Of a stretch of DNA of 12,075 nt, positions 9,363 to 12,075 are shown piece after piece. Location of the stretch: assembly GCA_011525445.1 (NCBI GenBank), contig WTGE01000038.1:1-12075 (forward strand), written 5' to 3'. The position numbers were made by a program, and so were the translations under genes. The stretch is from Synechococcus sp. CO36386bin_37. GTDB taxonomy: Bacteria; Cyanobacteriota; Cyanobacteriia; PCC-6307; Cyanobiaceae. The notes under the pieces were generated by a model that saw nothing but the letters and a program-made list of their open reading frames with translations, was not told the DNA's origin and ran no database searches. Numbering within the stretch: the first letter of the stretch is position 1; every line of letters starts with the position of its first letter.

Positions 9363-9371
9363 TGTGGAAAA
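9363..9371 (-). promoter_or_regulatory. DnaA-box-like 9-mer, exact cyanobacterial form
   Basis: TGTGGAAAA on the plus strand, reading TTTTCCACA on the minus strand. It makes an inverted pair with 9318-9326, with 36 bp between. Confidence 0.55.
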
Positions 9372-9577
9372 CGACTGGCTTAGGCGGCGTTGTGGTATTG
9401 GGGATGCGCGATTGGATAATCAGTCATGATGTGTCAGAAGCCTGTCGAGCAAAGGCTTTTGGGGTTCAATCTCAGGTCGAGAGGCGCTGGGAATGAGTGA
9501 GCTGGCGCTGGCACTCCTGTGCTTGTGCTTGTGGAGAACAGGTCATAGATTTACTGCAACGGTTGCAGGGTTAAGGC

Positions 9578-9889
9578 GTGGTTCAAGGACAACTGGTGAC
9601 CGATCAGGTCGTTGATTCTTCAGCAGTCGGCACATGTCGCTCCGTCTCTGATGCGGTCTCTGAACCCTCACAGTGCAAAGAGATCGTCAGTTTTCAATCC
9701 GAAATGCCACTAGATCTCCATCAGGCCATGGTGGACTTCATCGAACGCTGTCCGAATTGGGACCAGTACAGACTTGTCCAGGCAGCCCTTGCAGGATTCC
9801 TCCTGCAGAATGGTGCGGATTCGCGTGAACTCACCCGTCTCTACGTCGGGAATATGTTCAGCCGGGACTCTTTGCGACAGGGCTTTTGA
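9578..9889 (+). CDS. DUF2811 family small protein
   Basis: A 103-residue protein whose C-terminal part fits the cyanobacterial DUF2811 family: SFQSEMPLDLHQAMVDFIE, then CPNWDQYRLVQAALAGFLLQNG, ending RLYVGNMFSRDSL. The helical pattern with a DWDQ-like turn suggests a small helix-turn-helix or ribbon-helix-helix-like fold; the function is unknown. The first ~35 residues are low-complexity in appearance and not part of the family core. Start is uncertain: GTG 9578 gives the longest product, but GTG 9596 has AAGGA six bases before it, a better ribosome binding site. The first ATG in frame is at about 9704. The 3' end overlaps the convergent membrane-protein gene by 49 bp. Confidence 0.8.
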   Translation: MVQGQLVTDQVVDSSAVGTCRSVSDAVSEPSQCKEIVSFQSEMPLDLHQAMVDFIERCPNWDQYRLVQAALAGFLLQNGADSRELTRLYVGNMFSRDSLRQGF

Positions 9890-10611
9890 GTTCTGCAGCT
9901 TGCCATCAACAGAAGGGCGCTGAATGGAAGGCTGATCAGTAATCCGAGACTCGCCGCCAGAAATCCCAGCACGTTGATACCCAGCAGTAATCCAATCAGC
10001 GCGAGGACCTTGAGTCGATTGGATTGAACAAGCTTTCGGCTGTGCTCCATGGCCTGTAGTGGTCGATGGCCATGATGAATCAGTAAGGGGATTGCGAGGA
10101 GTTGTCCGATCAACCAGATGACAATTCCGATTCCTCCTAAACCCAAGACCAAACTTGCCATTACACCACTATGCGGAGCTAAAAATTCACTCAAAAGGCG
10201 AATGCTGCTGATGCTTCCGATCGTGATCAGTCCTTCGATTACCACCAGGCCAAAAGTTTGTTTCAGCAACCAGGTGAATCTTCGCTTGACGGATGGTTCG
10301 TTGGACTCACGTTCCCAACCGCCAGGAAGCAGTTCGTCTGCCAACTGCAGGAGGGCTAACAGTGGAGTTAAAGGCAATATTATCGCAAGGATGAGAACAA
10401 CATCTCCTACATGTTGAAGCAAGTGATTTTTGCTCTGTTGCAGATCCCGCGCCACCACCCCCAGTCCCATGAGGCTGATTAGCAACAAGACTGTGAGACC
10501 AATGAAGGACCAAGGTGCTTTGCTAAACCCAATCCATGCTCTTGGAAGAAGTGTGGCTAATGGCAGACGCTCGGAGTGAGGGGTGATGGGCGAATCAATG
10601 AAGTGGTCCAA
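9841..10611 (-). CDS. Multi-pass membrane protein of unknown function
   Basis: A 256-residue protein with about six hydrophobic segments, roughly at 34-54, 68-91, 120-143, 149-179, and two within 199-239. It has few charged residues between them and an N-terminal cytoplasmic stretch ending RAWIGFSKAPW. No catalytic or transport motif is visible, so I assign no family. The start appears to be TTG 10611; no ATG or GTG lies before the first membrane segment. This start overlaps the end of the upstream EVE gene by 17 bp, suggesting translational coupling. The last ~16 codons (QKPCRKESRLNIFPT) lie antisense to the end of the DUF2811 gene. Confidence 0.78.
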   Translation of the reverse strand: MDHFIDSPITPHSERLPLATLLPRAWIGFSKAPWSFIGLTVLLLISLMGLGVVARDLQQSKNHLLQHVGDVVLILAIILPLTPLLALLQLADELLPGGWERESNEPSVKRRFTWLLKQTFGLVVIEGLITIGSISSIRLLSEFLAPHSGVMASLVLGLGGIGIVIWLIGQLLAIPLLIHHGHRPLQAMEHSRKLVQSNRLKVLALIGLLLGINVLGFLAASLGLLISLPFSALLLMASCRTQKPCRKESRLNIFPT

Positions 10612-11062
10612 GTTTCTCTAATAAATCCATCGCTATTTCTTTATCGACAGGGAGGATCGATAATCGATTACCGCGACGTACTAAGGCAAATCTGTCTGCT
10701 TGGTAGGACTTTCGCAAGTCGTTCAGACTCAGTTGATTGGGAAACTGCCCGCGGTAGGACATTCTCACGCAATCCCATCGGGGAGATTCCAGCTTGGAAG
10801 CTGGATCGTAATAATTGGAATTTTCGTCGAATTGTGTTGGATCAACGATACCTGTTTCGACAACCTCCATTAGACCAACGATTCCTGGAGGTTTGCAGTT
10901 GGAGTGATAAAAAAAAGCTAAATCTCCAATCTTCATTGATCGCATGAAATTGCGAGCTTGATAATTTCTGATTCCATCCCATAACGTATTAACTTCTTTC
11001 TTCAATTGCTCAATCCCATAAACGTCTGGTTCGCTTTTCATCAGCCAATACGAAACACACAT
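10595..11062 (-). CDS. EVE domain-containing protein (THYN1-like)
   Basis: EVE domains have a PUA-like fold and are thought to bind modified bases in DNA or RNA; the bacterial housekeeping member's substrate is not settled. The product has the family hallmarks: SYWLMKSEPDVYGIEQL at the N-terminus, WDGIRNYQARNFMRSM, GDLAFFYHSN, GIVGLMEVVE, and a later WDCVRM. From ATG 11062 it is 155 residues, and the conserved YWLMKSEPD begins at residue 5, as is usual. In-frame ATG 11098 and GTG 11128 would add 12 or 22 residues with no family similarity; none of the three has a Shine-Dalgarno. The stop lies inside the start region of the membrane-protein gene. Confidence 0.9.
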   Translation of the reverse strand: MCVSYWLMKSEPDVYGIEQLKKEVNTLWDGIRNYQARNFMRSMKIGDLAFFYHSNCKPPGIVGLMEVVETGIVDPTQFDENSNYYDPASKLESPRWDCVRMSYRGQFPNQLSLNDLRKSYQADRFALVRRGNRLSILPVDKEIAMDLLEKLGPLH

Positions 11063-11176
11063 CACATTGCAAGATTCAGAGCTATCAAAGACTGGCATTG
11101 AATTTGAAAGGCTGCAATTTAGAAGCACTTGATTAACATGCTCATACTAGCTAGAAATTGTGTTGTTGTCACAAAT

Positions 11177-11190
11177 GCAATGATCATTGC
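11177..11190. promoter_or_regulatory. 14-bp perfect palindrome upstream of the EVE gene
   Basis: GCAATGATCATTGC reads the same on both strands over 14 bases. It lies 114 bp before the preferred EVE start (11062), or 48 bp before the longest possible start. Its size and symmetry suit a dimeric regulator's operator. No regulator is identifiable. Confidence 0.35.
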
Positions 11191-11289
11191 TATTCGGACG
11201 TCTGAGCCCGCTCTCGATCTTGACCAATTCCTTTGAGAAATGAAATTGGAATTGAGGCAAATTCTTGAGTCTTGCTGGAAAGAGTAGTC

Positions 11290-11336
11290 AAAGTGACTCA
11301 TTTGATGCTTGCTCGTCGGCCACGATGAGTCACTTT
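11290..11336. repeat. 12-bp perfect inverted repeat with 23-base loop
   Basis: AAAGTGACTCAT (11290-11301) is exactly complementary to ATGAGTCACTTT (11325-11336). The loop has 23 bases, and its end can form a small CGT/ACG stem adjoining the right arm. On the plus strand it is followed by TGTAGG and on the minus strand by GACTACTC, so it is not a standard terminator either way. It may be an RNA hairpin or a protein-binding site. Confidence 0.55.
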
Positions 11337-11457
11337 TGTAGGCATTTTCTTTGACCATCGTCAGTAGGGTTAAAGGGGATCTTGAACGGCTACTGAAACG
11401 GTAGTTGTTTGTTTAGGAGTTTCGCCTTTAGACGCAATCAGGGCTTTCTTATTTCAG

Positions 11458-11623
11458 ATGAGAAATGATCACGACCGTCGTATACGCAAAACCATTCCCT
11501 CTTCACGCTCAGTGATTTCTCATGGCTTTCTCATCCACTTTTCATTTTCAAGCGTTTCGCTTGCGAAAGAATCTTTGGGAGCAAAATTGAGACTGCAAGG
11601 GAGGAGTGATGACCTCCCTTTTT
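11458..11623 (+). ncRNA. Candidate small RNA ending in an intrinsic terminator
   Basis: The stretch before the terminator at 11597-11623 is structured. ATGAGAAAT-GAT-CAC (11458-11472) can pair with GTGATTTCTCAT (11512-11523) as 12 base pairs with a three-base bulge. TTTCTCAT is repeated three bases later (11527-11534), giving a second partner for the left arm. A compact hairpin CAAGCG-TTT-CGCTTG follows at 11549-11563. I could not define the 5' end or a promoter, and I do not match it to a known cyanobacterial RNA such as 6S or a Yfr family. The open frame here runs through the terminator, which argues against coding. Confidence 0.4.
11597..11623 (+). terminator. Orphan intrinsic terminator
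   Basis: AAGGGAGG (11597-11604), loop AGTGATGA, CCTCCCTT (11613-11620), then T to 11623. It is a GC-rich eight-pair stem with five T from 11619 to 11623, active on the plus strand; the minus strand lacks a T-run after the stem. No plus-strand gene precedes it for about 1.7 kb (the last one ends at 9889). Confidence 0.8.
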
Positions 11624-12075
11624 CATGGTGTAGCACCTTTGATGTGCGTCGCTGCCAATCTCCAAAATTGAGTGATGCCTAGTTCTAATTCCAAATCCAG
11701 AGAAATTGCTTAATCAAGAGATTTTTGGAAAGTTTGTAATGTTTAAGCTGACAAGCTAAGAATCGCTGGCGATCGATAAAACGATCATTCGAAGGACATC
11801 AATATTGGGTACTTGATATTCTTCATGGGCTATTCGGCGTAATGCTAAGAGAATATAGTTTGCGTTTCTTCTGATGGTTGTGCGTGGCTTCGCTAATGCT
11901 TAGGCAGAGAGGAATTCTAAGAATTTTCAAGTTGCTGACTTTCGGGCTGGAGGGTATTTTCAGGATTTTTTTCTGTAAAGTAATGTATTTAAGGAAGATT
12001 TAAAGCGCAAAATGTGAGGGCCAACAAAGATAATGAATTGCTGTGCAGGAAAAGTGAAGGCTTCAGTTTGATGCT

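Larger units (their letters stand above)
9246..9577. other. Non-coding region with DnaA-box-like cluster
   Basis: 332 bp without a credible gene between the DUF1818 and DUF2811 genes. It holds four 9-mers equal or close to TTTTCCACA, the DnaA box form reported for cyanobacteria. Two are exact: 9318-9326 on plus and 9363-9371 on minus, 36 bp apart and facing each other. Two have one mismatch: TTGTCCACA 9286-9294 on plus, and TTCTCCACA on minus at 9530-9538. No dnaN or dnaA lies in the window, so I do not call it the origin. A promoter for the DUF2811 gene should also lie here, but I could not place one. Confidence 0.55.
11129..12075. other. Long AT-rich region without a recognisable protein gene
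   Basis: About 950 bp to the window edge. The few open frames here (a 79-codon minus frame at 11358-11119, a 74-codon plus frame at 11458-11682) have no family resemblance and low-complexity composition, and I do not call them. The region does contain structure: a 14-bp palindrome (11177-11190), a 12-bp inverted repeat (11290-11336), a candidate small RNA ending in an intrinsic terminator (about 11458-11623), and a small stem-loop at 11771-11786 (GATCG, loop ATAAAA, CGATC). From 11787 on I see only AT-rich sequence with a T-tract at about 11966-11972 and no clear hairpin before it. It may include the upstream region of a gene beyond the window. Confidence 0.5.

Noticed and set aside
9246..9577. 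Calling this spacer the chromosomal origin
   Set aside because: The DnaA-box-like sites are real, but there is no dnaN or dnaA in the window and no AT-rich unwinding element that I can define; picocyanobacterial origins are usually placed next to dnaN.
10576..10947. 123-codon plus-strand frame opposite the EVE gene
   Set aside because: It is antisense to a clear EVE domain protein and is a shadow of it.
11119..11358. 79-codon minus-strand frame upstream of the EVE gene
   Set aside because: It spans the long inverted repeat and the palindrome, has no recognisable domain and has composition of random AT-rich sequence.
11458..11682. 74-codon plus-strand frame in the right-hand spacer
   Set aside because: It runs through the intrinsic terminator at 11597-11623 and the hairpins before it, so an RNA gene is the better reading.

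Overview
The window looks like a piece of a marine picocyanobacterial chromosome: a marine Synechococcus, or a Prochlorococcus of the higher-GC, low-light type. The evidence is a set of genes typical of cyanobacteria: ferredoxin-thioredoxin reductase variable chain, a short RNA polymerase omega subunit, DUF1818 and DUF2811 proteins, and groESL with both a CIRCE element and a cyanobacterial K-box. The GroES and GroEL termini also have the picocyanobacterial form (GroEL ends DFDY without a long GGM tail). GC is intermediate, genes are short and closely packed, and many starts lack a clear Shine-Dalgarno. I cannot name the strain.

Layout. 1-240 (-): start of atpD, cut by the window edge. 241-461: regulatory region between atpD and groES with K-box and CIRCE. 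462-2473 (+): groES-groEL, ended by a clear intrinsic terminator. 2527-2858: AT-rich spacer with no gene. 4734-2859 (-): gpmI then secG, 13 bp apart. 4881-5447 (+): pyrR, divergent from gpmI. 8308-5480 (-): a three-gene unit with a lidless Hsp70-family protein, a membrane-anchored protein of unknown function, and ftrV. 8342-9245 (+): a small conserved-looking protein, rpoZ, and a DUF1818 gene whose ATG overlaps the rpoZ stop. 9246-9577: non-coding stretch with a cluster of DnaA-box-like 9-mers. 9578-9889 (+): DUF2811 protein, overlapping tail-to-tail with a multi-pass membrane protein (10611-9841, -), itself overlapped at its start by an EVE-domain gene (-). 11129-12075: about 950 bp with no convincing gene, but with a palindrome, a long inverted repeat and an orphan intrinsic terminator that suggests an unannotated small RNA.

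Functionally most of this is housekeeping: ATP synthase, chaperonin, glycolysis, protein export, pyrimidine regulation/salvage, redox control through thioredoxin, and transcription. The least explained parts are the Hsp70-like/membrane protein/ftrV unit, the DnaA-box cluster, and the structured non-coding right end. No mobile element, CRISPR array, tRNA or rRNA was found.
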